The notes below the pieces were generated by a model that did not search any database, was not told where the DNA came from, and worked only from the letters and a program-made list of their open reading frames with translations. Below, in pieces: positions 1 to 7,356 of a DNA stretch of 40,375 nucleotides. The DNA is from JAAYEV01 sp964508195 (GTDB lineage Bacteria > Bacillota > Clostridia > Ch29). The DNA lies in NCBI GenBank assembly GCA_964508195.1, contig CAZDSH010000009.1, positions 1-40,375 on the forward strand, written 5' to 3'. How positions within the stretch are numbered: position 1 is the first letter of the stretch; each line of letters starts with the position of its first letter. The position numbers and the translations under genes were made by a program.

Positions 1-2
1 AC

Positions 3-53
3 GCTCAGGATGACACGCTAGAAGATGTAAAGTCTTTATCACGTTATATATAG
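3..53 (+). CDS. Possible 3' end of an upstream gene (partial)
   Basis: The third frame is open from the window edge to a TAG at 51-53 and would encode the tail AQDDTLEDVKSLSRYI. The acidic, helix-like composition and the stop just ahead of the next gene fit the C-terminus of a protein that starts outside the window. Seventeen codons are too few to identify a family, so this could be chance. It is recorded because nothing else explains the first 50 bases. Confidence 0.3.
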   Translation, partial: AQDDTLEDVKSLSRYI

Positions 54-88
54 ATGCTGTAAAAGAAACGAAGGAGGAGGTAGGTAGT

Positions 89-110
89 CCGCGATACGTC
101 AACATCGCGG
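89..110 (+). promoter_or_regulatory. Perfect hairpin between a strong SD and the csoR-family start
   Basis: CCGCGAT (89-95) and ATCGCGG (104-110) are perfect inverted repeats around an 8-nt loop. A near-ideal Shine-Dalgarno AAGGAGGAGG lies at 71-80, but no ATG, GTG or TTG follows it at normal distance. The next gene starts at 120. The dyad may be an operator for the regulator encoded next, or an RNA hairpin that shortens the SD-to-start distance. A weak local SD, AGGGG (113-117), also exists. Confidence 0.45.
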
Positions 111-119
111 CTAGGGGCA

Positions 120-389
120 ATGGAGAATAATATTACCCGAGGAGAAATATTGAACCGGCTTAAAATCATTAAAGGGCATATTGCCGGCATAGAAAGGATG
201 ATAGAGGAGAACAAAGCCTGTGAAGAGGTGTTGTTACAAATAGCGGCGGTACGCTCCTCTGTAGACAAAATTGGACTTATGATATTGGAGGATTATTCCC
301 TAGATTGCCTGTCCCAGGAGATAAAGGACGAAAAATCAAGGGAAAGAGTAGTGGGCATAATATCATCGGTTATAAGATACATGAAATAA
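120..389 (+). CDS. CsoR/RcnR/FrmR-family repressor, CstR-like cysteine pattern
   Basis: An 89-residue all-helical DNA-binding protein of the CsoR family (DUF156). These tetramers bind an operator and release it when a metal, aldehyde or sulfur species is sensed. The conserved start of the domain (RLKIIKGHIAGIERMI, residues 13-28) is present. Copper-sensing CsoR proteins use a Cys-His-Cys triad, with the His four residues before the second Cys. Here the pair is Cys34 and Cys63, spaced 29 as in the family, but the His position is Tyr59. Loss of the His with both Cys kept is the pattern of persulfide-sensing CstR. Family assignment is firm; the ligand is inference. No copper chaperone, ATPase, rhodanese or sulfurtransferase gene is in view to settle it. 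ATG at 120 is the only good start after an in-frame stop at 81. Confidence 0.9.
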   Translation: MENNITRGEILNRLKIIKGHIAGIERMIEENKACEEVLLQIAAVRSSVDKIGLMILEDYSLDCLSQEIKDEKSRERVVGIISSVIRYMK

Positions 390-408
390 TACAGGGGGGA
401 GGCATCAT

Positions 409-951
409 ATGTTCCGAAGGATAATACAAAGCAGACCCTACATATGCATGACTGTAGCGTTATTGTTGTTGCTGATATTAATAACAGGTCAAATAGTATG
501 GGCGGGGGATTTCGAGCCGGGTTCACAGCAGGATCCGTTGGTAACACAAAGTTACGTGGAACAGCGTAATGAACAACTGAAATATTACCTCGAACAACGG
601 ATAAAAGAGCTTGATGTACTTATAGAAGGTATAGAGGCTCGTATTGCGGTATTACAGGGTAGCCCAGGCGATACGGGTACTTCTGGGACAACCTTGGAAA
701 TCGTGGAATTGCCCCCGGGCAAGACCTTGATAGGGTATTCGGGGACAGAGATCGTTTTAAGGGGTGGTCAGGGTACCGCTTTACAAAGTGAATTAGGCGG
801 GCTGGCGGACCTTACCGGCGCTAGGGATATTAAACAGGGGGAAATGATACCCGACAACCATTTGATGCTTATACCCAGAACCGATGGGCGGGGTATAAAG
901 GCTATAACGGAGTGCATATTCATGGTAAAGGGTAAATACGATATAAGATAA
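409..951 (+). CDS. Secreted or membrane-anchored conserved clostridial protein of unknown function
   Basis: A 180-residue protein with a basic N-terminus and one hydrophobic segment (about residues 12-32), consistent with a signal peptide or anchor. Then come a short DPLVTQSYVEQ element, a charged helix likely to form a coiled coil (residues 50-85), a Gly/Thr-rich linker, and a compact C-terminal domain beginning near LEIVELPPGKTLIGYSGTEI and ending with IPRTDGRGIKA. From memory this C-terminal pattern recurs in hypothetical proteins of many Clostridia; I know of no assigned function. The gene has a strong SD (AGGGGGGAGG) and sits 41 nt before the DUF5693 gene, so it may share an envelope-related operon with the genes that follow. 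Confidence 0.8.
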   Translation: MFRRIIQSRPYICMTVALLLLLILITGQIVWAGDFEPGSQQDPLVTQSYVEQRNEQLKYYLEQRIKELDVLIEGIEARIAVLQGSPGDTGTSGTTLEIVELPPGKTLIGYSGTEIVLRGGQGTALQSELGGLADLTGARDIKQGEMIPDNHLMLIPRTDGRGIKAITECIFMVKGKYDIR

Positions 952-992
952 GGGCGGAGAATACATATAAAAAACGATATAGGGGTGTTTTC

Positions 993-3005
993 ATGAAACC
1001 GGACAGGCTATTATTAACTATACTGATTCTGTCCTTAATAGTGGCAGTATTTACGTTGTACCAAAGATTCCAGATAGAACAACCCTATTCCAGGGTAGAG
1101 GTTGTAGCGGATTATGGTAAATATAAGGAATTAGCCGATGATATGGGCGTACCCCTGGAGGAAGTATTAACCGGGCTAAAGGATGCGGGTGTTACATCCG
1201 TTGCAATAAAAGAAGAAACCCTGGAGACGCTAAGGGCTGACGGATTTGTTTCTGTTATGAATCTATGGGAATTGGCTGAGCAGGATCTTTTAGGTCAGCC
1301 TATAAACGAGGTGGCGAAGTCCATTAAGGCCTCGGACCTGGAACCATCGGGAACGGTGGTCATTTTTGTTACGGACAACGCTATATACGAGGCCATTAAA
1401 GAGCCCATTAAGGCTAGGGGCAAAGGGTTTAGGGATTGGTCACGGGATGGAATATATGCGATGACGATATCAGGTAGGCTTGATGATCTTAAGGAGCTCC
1501 CCATAGTATTCGATTATAAAAAATTTGAAAGTGCCCGGGAATTGGGATTCAATATCGCTGCACGTCCCGCTAATTATAGTGATATTACCTCGACCTATAT
1601 AGAGGATCTTTTCGACGGGTTCAGCGAGTATCCCGTTACTTCCGTTATATTCGAAGGTATGCAGTGCCTAGGCTATCCCGATAAGCTGGGAACAACTGCG
1701 CGCATGATAAAGAAAACCGGTATTGCCTTGGGGCCCATAGAAACCTGGACACAATTAAAACATATCGATCAGCTTGGGTTGGACGATCTTATACAGTTAT
1801 CGGGTTTTAAAGCTGCCCGGGTATTTAGCCTGGATAAGGCCGAAGCTGAGAAGATAACACCACGGGGGATAATGGATCGATGGTTCAGGGCGGCGGAGGA
1901 ACGGAACGCCAGACTTATTTATATTAACCCAAAGATTGAAAAGAACAAAGGGCCTAGGGATAATTTTGAAAACAATAGAAAATATATTAAAAGGTTTACA
2001 GAGCTAATATCCCAACGTGGTTTCGAAACGGGTCCCGTCATGCCCATGGGAGAATTCGGCATAGGTTCATTGAGGCTGTTGATGTTGACGACGGGTGTTG
2101 CCGCGGGGTTGGCAATATTAGTAGCGGATTTAGCCGAGCTTGGTAAAAGATACACACACATATTTTTTAGCCTCGCTGTCGTAGGTTGTATCGCACTGCA
2201 ATTAGTCGTACCCGCCCTCGGGGATAAGGTCTTTGCGCTAGGGGCATCGATAGTATTTCCGTCACTGTCAATGTTATACGTGTTACGATATTGCGAAAAC
2301 CTTTCAGGGGATACAGTAAAAAGCGGTTGGAGAGGGCTCATCGGCGGAAGTATATCTTTGCTCCTTAGGGCGTCGTTAATATCCCTTATGGGGGCAGCCT
2401 ATATAGCGTCGATTCTAAGCCCTACCCGCTATTTACTTGAGATGGATATTTTCCGCGGAGTCAAGATTGCCCATATAATGCCGCTTATTATATTTATGGT
2501 AGCATACTTTTTAATAATCGGGTATCGTCGTTGGGAGCATCAAGACCTGGGGGGTGAACTAAGGGCCCTTTTAGATACACCCCTTAGAGTAAAATATGCG
2601 ATAATTTTGGGTTTGGCTGCCGTTGCCGGATATCTGTACCTCGGCAGAACGGGGCATACCGCTGGAGCCCCTGTATTGGATATAGAAGCGCAGTTGCGGA
2701 CTCTTTTAGAACAGTGGCTGCCGGCACGACCGCGTACAAAGGAATTTTTAGTGGCCCACCCGGCATTTATATTGATGGTTGCAGCGGCAATGATAAAACA
2801 TGATTACTTTATATTGCCCCTTGGGTTGATAGCAACTATAGGGCAGGTTTCAATAGTGAACAGTTTCAGCCATCTCAGGACGCCCCTTTATGTTTCCTTT
2901 TATAGGACGGTATACGGGTTAGGCTTTGGGATAATTTTAGGCGTTATTGGGGTATTGTTATTAGGTAGCGTAATAAAGGTCTATATGGCCCGCGGGAGGA
3001 CATAG
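993..3005 (+). CDS. DUF5693-family multi-pass membrane protein
   Basis: A 670-residue protein with one N-terminal membrane segment (about 7-22), a large extracytoplasmic domain (about 30-350), and a C-terminal half with roughly ten hydrophobic segments (from about 355 to 665). The opening of the large domain, including KELADDMGVPLEEVL and a following GVTSVAIKEETLETL, matches my memory of DUF5693, which commonly precedes csaB in Clostridia. The function is not established. Its stop is one base before the csaB start, which implies tight coupling. The topology (large outside domain plus polytopic half) fits a part in handling lipid-linked or wall polysaccharide, but that is inference from context. 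Confidence 0.85.
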   Translation: MKPDRLLLTILILSLIVAVFTLYQRFQIEQPYSRVEVVADYGKYKELADDMGVPLEEVLTGLKDAGVTSVAIKEETLETLRADGFVSVMNLWELAEQDLLGQPINEVAKSIKASDLEPSGTVVIFVTDNAIYEAIKEPIKARGKGFRDWSRDGIYAMTISGRLDDLKELPIVFDYKKFESARELGFNIAARPANYSDITSTYIEDLFDGFSEYPVTSVIFEGMQCLGYPDKLGTTARMIKKTGIALGPIETWTQLKHIDQLGLDDLIQLSGFKAARVFSLDKAEAEKITPRGIMDRWFRAAEERNARLIYINPKIEKNKGPRDNFENNRKYIKRFTELISQRGFETGPVMPMGEFGIGSLRLLMLTTGVAAGLAILVADLAELGKRYTHIFFSLAVVGCIALQLVVPALGDKVFALGASIVFPSLSMLYVLRYCENLSGDTVKSGWRGLIGGSISLLLRASLISLMGAAYIASILSPTRYLLEMDIFRGVKIAHIMPLIIFMVAYFLIIGYRRWEHQDLGGELRALLDTPLRVKYAIILGLAAVAGYLYLGRTGHTAGAPVLDIEAQLRTLLEQWLPARPRTKEFLVAHPAFILMVAAAMIKHDYFILPLGLIATIGQVSIVNSFSHLRTPLYVSFYRTVYGLGFGIILGVIGVLLLGSVIKVYMARGRT

Positions 3006-3006
3006 G

Positions 3007-4104
3007 ATGCGTAAAATATTAGTATCCGGATACTATGGATTCGGCAATATCGGCGACGAATCCATATTAACAGCTTTAATAGAAAATTTAAAACATGCCC
3101 GGGAGGATATAGATATAACGATTTTGTCGGCAAATCCCGCCTTCACCGAAACACGGCACAATGTCAAGGCCGTTGATAGAAAAAACTTTTTTGAAATATA
3201 TATGGAGATCAAAAAATGTGATCTTTTTATCAGCGGCGGCGGCGGACTATTACAGGATATCACTAGCGAAAAGAGCATTAGATACTATCTAGGACTAATA
3301 TATATTGCAACATACCTTAACAAAAGGGTTATGATATATGGCCAGGGTATCGGCCCTATAACGAAAAGGGCGAACAGGGCCCTTACCAGGATTGTTTTAA
3401 ACGGTGTCCACGGCATAACGGTAAGGGATGAGGCGTCAATGATGGATCTCAAAGGCTTAGGTGTAACAAAGCCCCCCATATACATAGGTGCCGATCCCGT
3501 AGTTACCCTGAAACCGCCGGGTACCGGTTATGGGTTGGAGATACTCAAAAACATCGGGGTATCAAGGGACAAACCGATAGTAGGCTTATCCGTAAGGGAT
3601 TGGAAGGACGCTAAAGGGTTTTATAAAAGGATGGCCATGACTGTGGACAACCTAATCGAAGATATGGGCCTTCAGGTAGTGTTTATACCCTTCCATTACG
3701 GTGAAGACAACAGGTGTATAATGAAAATTAAATCCTTAGCAAGGAACGATGTTTATTTCGTTGATGGTAGACATTCACCCGGGGAGATCCTAGATTTAAT
3801 GGGTCATATAGATATGCTGGTAGGTGTAAGGCTTCATTCGTTGATATTTGCTGCTATACAGGGTGTGCCCCTCGTGGGTATATCCTATGATCCTAAAATA
3901 GACGGCTTTTTAGCCCAACTAGGTATGAAGGCCGTGGGTAGCGTATCGGACCTGGATACCCAAAGCCTTTTGATAGAGATACAAAGGGTATGGGCGGAAC
4001 GGGATAGTATAAGGCACCGAATGCTCGACAAAATGAAAGGGCTAAAGGAGCAGGCGCGGATCAATGAAAAACTCGTAGTAGAACTTTTAGATATTTCAAA
4101 TTGA
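3007..4104 (+). CDS. csaB: Polysaccharide pyruvyl transferase CsaB
   Basis: CsaB adds a pyruvate ketal to ManNAc in secondary cell-wall polysaccharide, making the site where SLH-domain proteins of the S-layer dock. The 365-residue length and the N-terminal motif GYYGFGNIGDESIL (residues 8-21) are typical, followed by FISGGGGLLQDIT and a conserved VGVRLHSLIFA near the C-terminus that belongs to the family fold. The start lies 1 nt after the DUF5693 stop, and a TagA-type transferase follows 60 nt later. The context suggests assembly and pyruvylation of the same wall polymer. A small hairpin (TCCCAG/CTGGGA, 4105-4120) directly follows the stop, without a T tract. Confidence 0.93.
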   Translation: MRKILVSGYYGFGNIGDESILTALIENLKHAREDIDITILSANPAFTETRHNVKAVDRKNFFEIYMEIKKCDLFISGGGGLLQDITSEKSIRYYLGLIYIATYLNKRVMIYGQGIGPITKRANRALTRIVLNGVHGITVRDEASMMDLKGLGVTKPPIYIGADPVVTLKPPGTGYGLEILKNIGVSRDKPIVGLSVRDWKDAKGFYKRMAMTVDNLIEDMGLQVVFIPFHYGEDNRCIMKIKSLARNDVYFVDGRHSPGEILDLMGHIDMLVGVRLHSLIFAAIQGVPLVGISYDPKIDGFLAQLGMKAVGSVSDLDTQSLLIEIQRVWAERDSIRHRMLDKMKGLKEQARINEKLVVELLDISN

Positions 4105-4164
4105 TCCCAGATCCCTGGGACAACACATAAAAATATGATATTAAAGGGGTTTTAATCCGTTACA

Positions 4165-4908
4165 ATGAATAGAGTGGATATACTCGGAGTGCCAATAGAT
4201 AACGTCGACATGGTAGGTGCCTTAGAACGTGTGCAGGAACTGTTAGATAACGGCGGCACAAAGGCAATCTATACCCCTAATTCGGAAATGGTGGTAAATG
4301 CGACGAAGGACAAAGGGTTTATGAATATCTTGCGAGCCGGGGAGTTGGTAGTGCCCGACGGCATAGGCATTATATTAGCATCTAGGATATACGGGACACC
4401 CCTTACAGAGAGGGTGGCGGGCTTTGATCTGATGTCACGGATGCTTGGCGTGCTAAACGAAAATAAAAGGGGTATATTCCTCTTTGGCTCGAAACCCGGG
4501 ATAGCTGAAGAGGCTGCAAAAAACATTATGCGGGATTATCCGGATATAAGCGTTAGGGGTACGCGGGACGGGTATTTTAAACATAGGGACATATCCGGGA
4601 TAATAGAACAGATCAATTCCTCCGGAGCGGAGGTATTGTTCGTCGCCCTAGGTAGCCCTAAACAGGAAAAATGGATCGCCGATTATCGAGATCGGCTTAA
4701 AGTCAGCATTGCTATGGGCGTAGGGGGTAGCCTTGACGTTTTGGCAGGTAAGGCGGTAAGGGCCCCGGCGTTTTTTCGAAAGGCCGGCCTTGAATGGTTT
4801 TATAGGCTTATAACGCAACCATGGCGCCTGATAAGGATGACGGCGCTGCCGGTATTTGTATTCAAAGTATTGTTGGACAAAGCGACGGGGGGTAAGGGCC
4901 ACCGTTAG
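4165..4908 (+). CDS. tagA: WecG/TagA/CpsF-family glycosyltransferase (ManNAc transferase type)
   Basis: A 247-residue GT26-family enzyme. Family members such as TagA transfer ManNAc from UDP-ManNAc to undecaprenyl-PP-GlcNAc, the first committed step of wall teichoic acid or secondary wall polysaccharide linkage units, at the inner membrane face. The signature residues are visible: Thr37 and Asp65, in YTPNSEM and VPDGIG, fall at the numbers reported for the structurally studied Thermoanaerobacter italicus enzyme. FLFGSKPGIAEEAA and FVALGSPKQEKWI are also family motifs, and the basic C-terminal tail (RLITQPWRLIRM) is the membrane-association appendage. The SD is poorly placed (AAAGGGG about 16 nt upstream), but an in-frame stop rules out much earlier starts. 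It pairs logically with csaB. Confidence 0.92.
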   Translation: MNRVDILGVPIDNVDMVGALERVQELLDNGGTKAIYTPNSEMVVNATKDKGFMNILRAGELVVPDGIGIILASRIYGTPLTERVAGFDLMSRMLGVLNENKRGIFLFGSKPGIAEEAAKNIMRDYPDISVRGTRDGYFKHRDISGIIEQINSSGAEVLFVALGSPKQEKWIADYRDRLKVSIAMGVGGSLDVLAGKAVRAPAFFRKAGLEWFYRLITQPWRLIRMTALPVFVFKVLLDKATGGKGHR

Positions 4909-4976
4909 GGATTGCTTACGCTAGGTGATAATATAATACGAAGGAAAATATGTATCATAGGGAAAAAGGGAGATGA

Positions 4977-5816
4977 ATGGCTTTGGAATACGATATTAAT
5001 AGGCTACAGGACATCGCGATGAATATTAGGAGACATATAATCAAAATGATCCATAAGGCTAAATCCGGGCATCCCGGCGGGTCCCTGTCATCCGTTGAAA
5101 TACTCGTAGCATTGTATTTTGTTATAATGCGCATCGACCCAAAGAGACCGGATTGGGATCAAAGGGACCGGTTTGTACTGTCAAAGGGTCATGCTTCGCC
5201 GGCGTTATATGCAACCCTTGCCCTTAGGGGCTTTTTCCCCGAAGAAACGCTGTCAGGGTTCCGACGTATAGACAATATACTTCAGGGGCATCCGGACATG
5301 AAGGGTACCCCCGGGGTGGAAATGTCCACCGGTTCATTGGGGCTGGGCTTTTCCACGGCCTGTGGCATGGCGGCGTCGTCGAAATTAGATAAGAAGGATA
5401 ACAGGATATATGTTTTAATCGGTGACGGCGAGGCCCAGGAGGGTATAGTTTGGGAGACGACTATGGCTGCGGCCCATTATAAGCTAGGCAACTTAACGGC
5501 ATTTTTAGATCATAATGGATTACAGATTGACGGGCGTAACGACGATGTTATGATGATAGAACCCCTAGCGGAAAAATGGAGGGCCTTCGGTTGGAACGTA
5601 TTACAGGTAAATGGACATTCCTTCGAACAGATAATAGAGGCAACTGAAAAGGCGGCTCGTTCAAAGGATCAACCTACGATGATTATTGCACGGACGGTAA
5701 AGGGTAAGGGCGTATCCTTTATGGAAAACGTCGTCGGCTGGCATGGCAAGGCACCTAACGATGAACAAAGGGATATCGCGTTAAAAGAGTTGGAGGTGAT
5801 CTGCTGTGGAACCTAA
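4977..5816 (+). CDS. Transketolase, N-terminal (thiamine diphosphate-binding) subunit
   Basis: 279 residues, equal to the N-terminal third of full transketolase. It carries GHPGGSLSSVEILVALYF and the thiamine diphosphate/Mg motif GDGEAQEGIVWE. Together with the next gene it forms the split transketolase common in Clostridia and archaea, which moves two-carbon ketol units between sugar phosphates in the non-oxidative pentose phosphate pathway. The stop overlaps the start of the second subunit by 11 nt, consistent with coupled translation and equal amounts. A TATAAT at 4932-4937 may be part of a promoter, but its best -35 match (TTGCTT) is only 14 nt away. Cytoplasmic. Confidence 0.95.
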   Translation: MALEYDINRLQDIAMNIRRHIIKMIHKAKSGHPGGSLSSVEILVALYFVIMRIDPKRPDWDQRDRFVLSKGHASPALYATLALRGFFPEETLSGFRRIDNILQGHPDMKGTPGVEMSTGSLGLGFSTACGMAASSKLDKKDNRIYVLIGDGEAQEGIVWETTMAAAHYKLGNLTAFLDHNGLQIDGRNDDVMMIEPLAEKWRAFGWNVLQVNGHSFEQIIEATEKAARSKDQPTMIIARTVKGKGVSFMENVVGWHGKAPNDEQRDIALKELEVICCGT

Positions 5817-6756
5817 CATTGCGACTAGGGATGCCTATGGTAAAGCGTTAGTAAAAATAGGTAAGAAAAACAAGGATATTGTTGTGTTGGATGCCGATCT
5901 ATCGGGTTCAACAAAGACAGCACTCTTTGCAAAGGAGTTCCCCGAGAGGTTTTTTAACATGGGTATCGCTGAACAGAATCTCATGGGAACCGCTGCGGGG
6001 TTCGCCGTTAGCGGTAAGATACCCTTTGCCAGCACCTTTGCATTGTTTGCCACGGGCAGGGCCTATGAACCTATAAGGAACGTCATTGCATACCCCGGGC
6101 TCAATGTGAAGATTGCGGCTACCCATGCGGGGTTGTCCGTGGGCGAGGACGGCGCATCCCATCAATGCCTAGAGGATATAGCCCTTATGAGGGTCATACC
6201 TAATATGACTGTAATATGCCCCGCTGACGGTACTGAGACCGAGGCTACAGTTAAGGCTGCCACACAGTATAACGGACCCGTTTATATAAGGTTAGGAAGG
6301 GCAAAGGTGCCCGCTATATATCCAAGGGATGATTATGAATTCCAATGGGGAAAGGGTGTGCCCCTGAGGGAGGGCACAGATGTCACTATAATTGCTACGG
6401 GGATAATGGTATCTATGGCCCTTGAGGCTGCGGATTATTTAAAGGAAAGCGGTATATCCGCAGGGGTAATCAATATTCATACTATAAAACCCATTGACGG
6501 TGAACTCATTAAAAAAGTCGCTTCAAAGACCGGGGCAATAGTGACCGCAGAGGAGCACAGCATAATAGGCGGCCTTGGCAGTGCGGTGGCTGAGATATTG
6601 TGTGAAGAAGAGCCGGTGCCCGTAATAAGGATCGGTACAAAGGATACCTTCGGCGAATCCGGTACCGCCGAGGAGCTGTTAATCAAATATGGTTTAACAT
6701 CGGGCTGTATTATGCAGGGCGTGGAACGGGCTTTAGAATTAAAGAAAAAAGAATAA
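5806..6756 (+). CDS. Transketolase, C-terminal (pyrimidine-binding) subunit
   Basis: 316 residues, the middle plus C-terminal domains of transketolase, related to the matching parts of DXP synthase and pyruvate dehydrogenase E1-beta. GIAEQNLMGTAAGFA holds the conserved Glu that activates the thiamine ring; THAGLSVGEDGASHQ and VICPADGTE are family motifs. The start is GTG at 5806, preceded by GGAGGTGAT inside the upstream gene and overlapping its end by 11 nt (GTGGAACCTAA). The full pair makes one active enzyme. A DXP synthase reading was considered, but the split into two ORFs and the missing N-terminal DXS features favour transketolase. Confidence 0.95.
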   Translation: MEPNIATRDAYGKALVKIGKKNKDIVVLDADLSGSTKTALFAKEFPERFFNMGIAEQNLMGTAAGFAVSGKIPFASTFALFATGRAYEPIRNVIAYPGLNVKIAATHAGLSVGEDGASHQCLEDIALMRVIPNMTVICPADGTETEATVKAATQYNGPVYIRLGRAKVPAIYPRDDYEFQWGKGVPLREGTDVTIIATGIMVSMALEAADYLKESGISAGVINIHTIKPIDGELIKKVASKTGAIVTAEEHSIIGGLGSAVAEILCEEEPVPVIRIGTKDTFGESGTAEELLIKYGLTSGCIMQGVERALELKKKE

Positions 6757-6878
6757 TTTATGAAGATGTATAGGTAGGTAATATACTTTGCCCTTAAATA
6801 ATAATCATAATAATGTAAGAACAAAAGCCGTGGGATAAAAATGATTATAGCGGCTATACCATACCGGGGGTGTGCGGT

Positions 6879-7253
6879 TTGGCCTTTAAAAATATAACTA
6901 TGTTCCAAGCTCCACTACGGGTAAAGATGCTGGCAAAACAGCATAGGAAAACGGAAGGGGCTGCGGTGTATATTATAAAGGACACTGCATACATCATAGT
7001 TGCCCGGGGGCAAAAGTGCACAGAAGGATACGGCGTTAGGGTCAGCAGCGTAATGGAAGGGACGAAGGAATATAACATTGATGTGCATGTAGAGTACAAA
7101 AACCCTGAACCCGGGCAAGTGTTAGCCCAGGTGATCACATATCCTCTCGCTATAATAGAATATGTACCGGAAAAATTATCCGAGAACACTAGGTTTAATT
7201 TTTTAATTGATGGTACATATAGAGTCGTATGTACCGCCCAGACGCTAAAATGA
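6879..7253 (+). CDS. PrcB_C-domain protein (protease-complex-subunit-like), function unknown
   Basis: About 125 residues. The central part, with TEGYGVRV, VHVEYKNPEPGQVLAQVITYP and LAIIEYV, fits the PrcB_C domain named after a protease-complex subunit of spirochaetes. In Firmicutes such domains are often in lipoproteins or secreted proteins with a signal peptide. No signal peptide is visible here, so this copy is probably cytoplasmic. Two starts are possible: GTG at 6870, which would overlap the only SD-like run (GGGGG, 6866-6870), or TTG at 6879, which is correctly spaced from it; I prefer the TTG. The stop codon lies inside the long inverted repeat that follows. A direct link with the Lon-like protease next door is tempting but unproven. 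Confidence 0.65.
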   Translation: MAFKNITMFQAPLRVKMLAKQHRKTEGAAVYIIKDTAYIIVARGQKCTEGYGVRVSSVMEGTKEYNIDVHVEYKNPEPGQVLAQVITYPLAIIEYVPEKLSENTRFNFLIDGTYRVVCTAQTLK

Positions 7254-7299
7254 TTTAAAGAAAACAGGTTTTTAACCTGTTTTCTTTAAATCATTTTAG
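7245..7299. terminator. Very long perfect inverted repeat, probable bidirectional terminator
   Basis: Bases 7245-7270 and 7274-7299 are perfectly complementary: a 26-bp stem with only a 3-base TTT loop. The core is AAAACAGGTT/AACCTGTTTT, so an RNA hairpin followed by U-rich sequence forms on either strand. It overlaps the TGA stop (7251-7253) of the PrcB-domain gene. Both flanking genes point the same way, so termination of the upstream transcript is the simplest role. The perfect match over 26 bp is longer than a terminator needs. Confidence 0.85.
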
Positions 7300-7317
7300 A
7301 TTAATCCCCCTACGGTT

Positions 7318-7326
7318 TGGTATAAT
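7318..7326 (+). promoter_or_regulatory. Extended -10 promoter for the Lon-like protease gene
   Basis: TGGTATAAT is a perfect -10 hexamer (7321-7326) with the TGn extension. The -35 region is poor and falls at the edge of the preceding terminator, as expected when an extended -10 compensates. The distance to the gene start is about 30 nt. Confidence 0.6.
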
Positions 7327-7356
7327 TAAATAAAGCGGTAAAGGAGCGTGGTGTTA

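Noticed and set aside
4977..6756. Split transketolase as a frameshifted single gene
   Set aside because: Both halves have their own SD and start, and the two-subunit form is normal in Clostridia and archaea.
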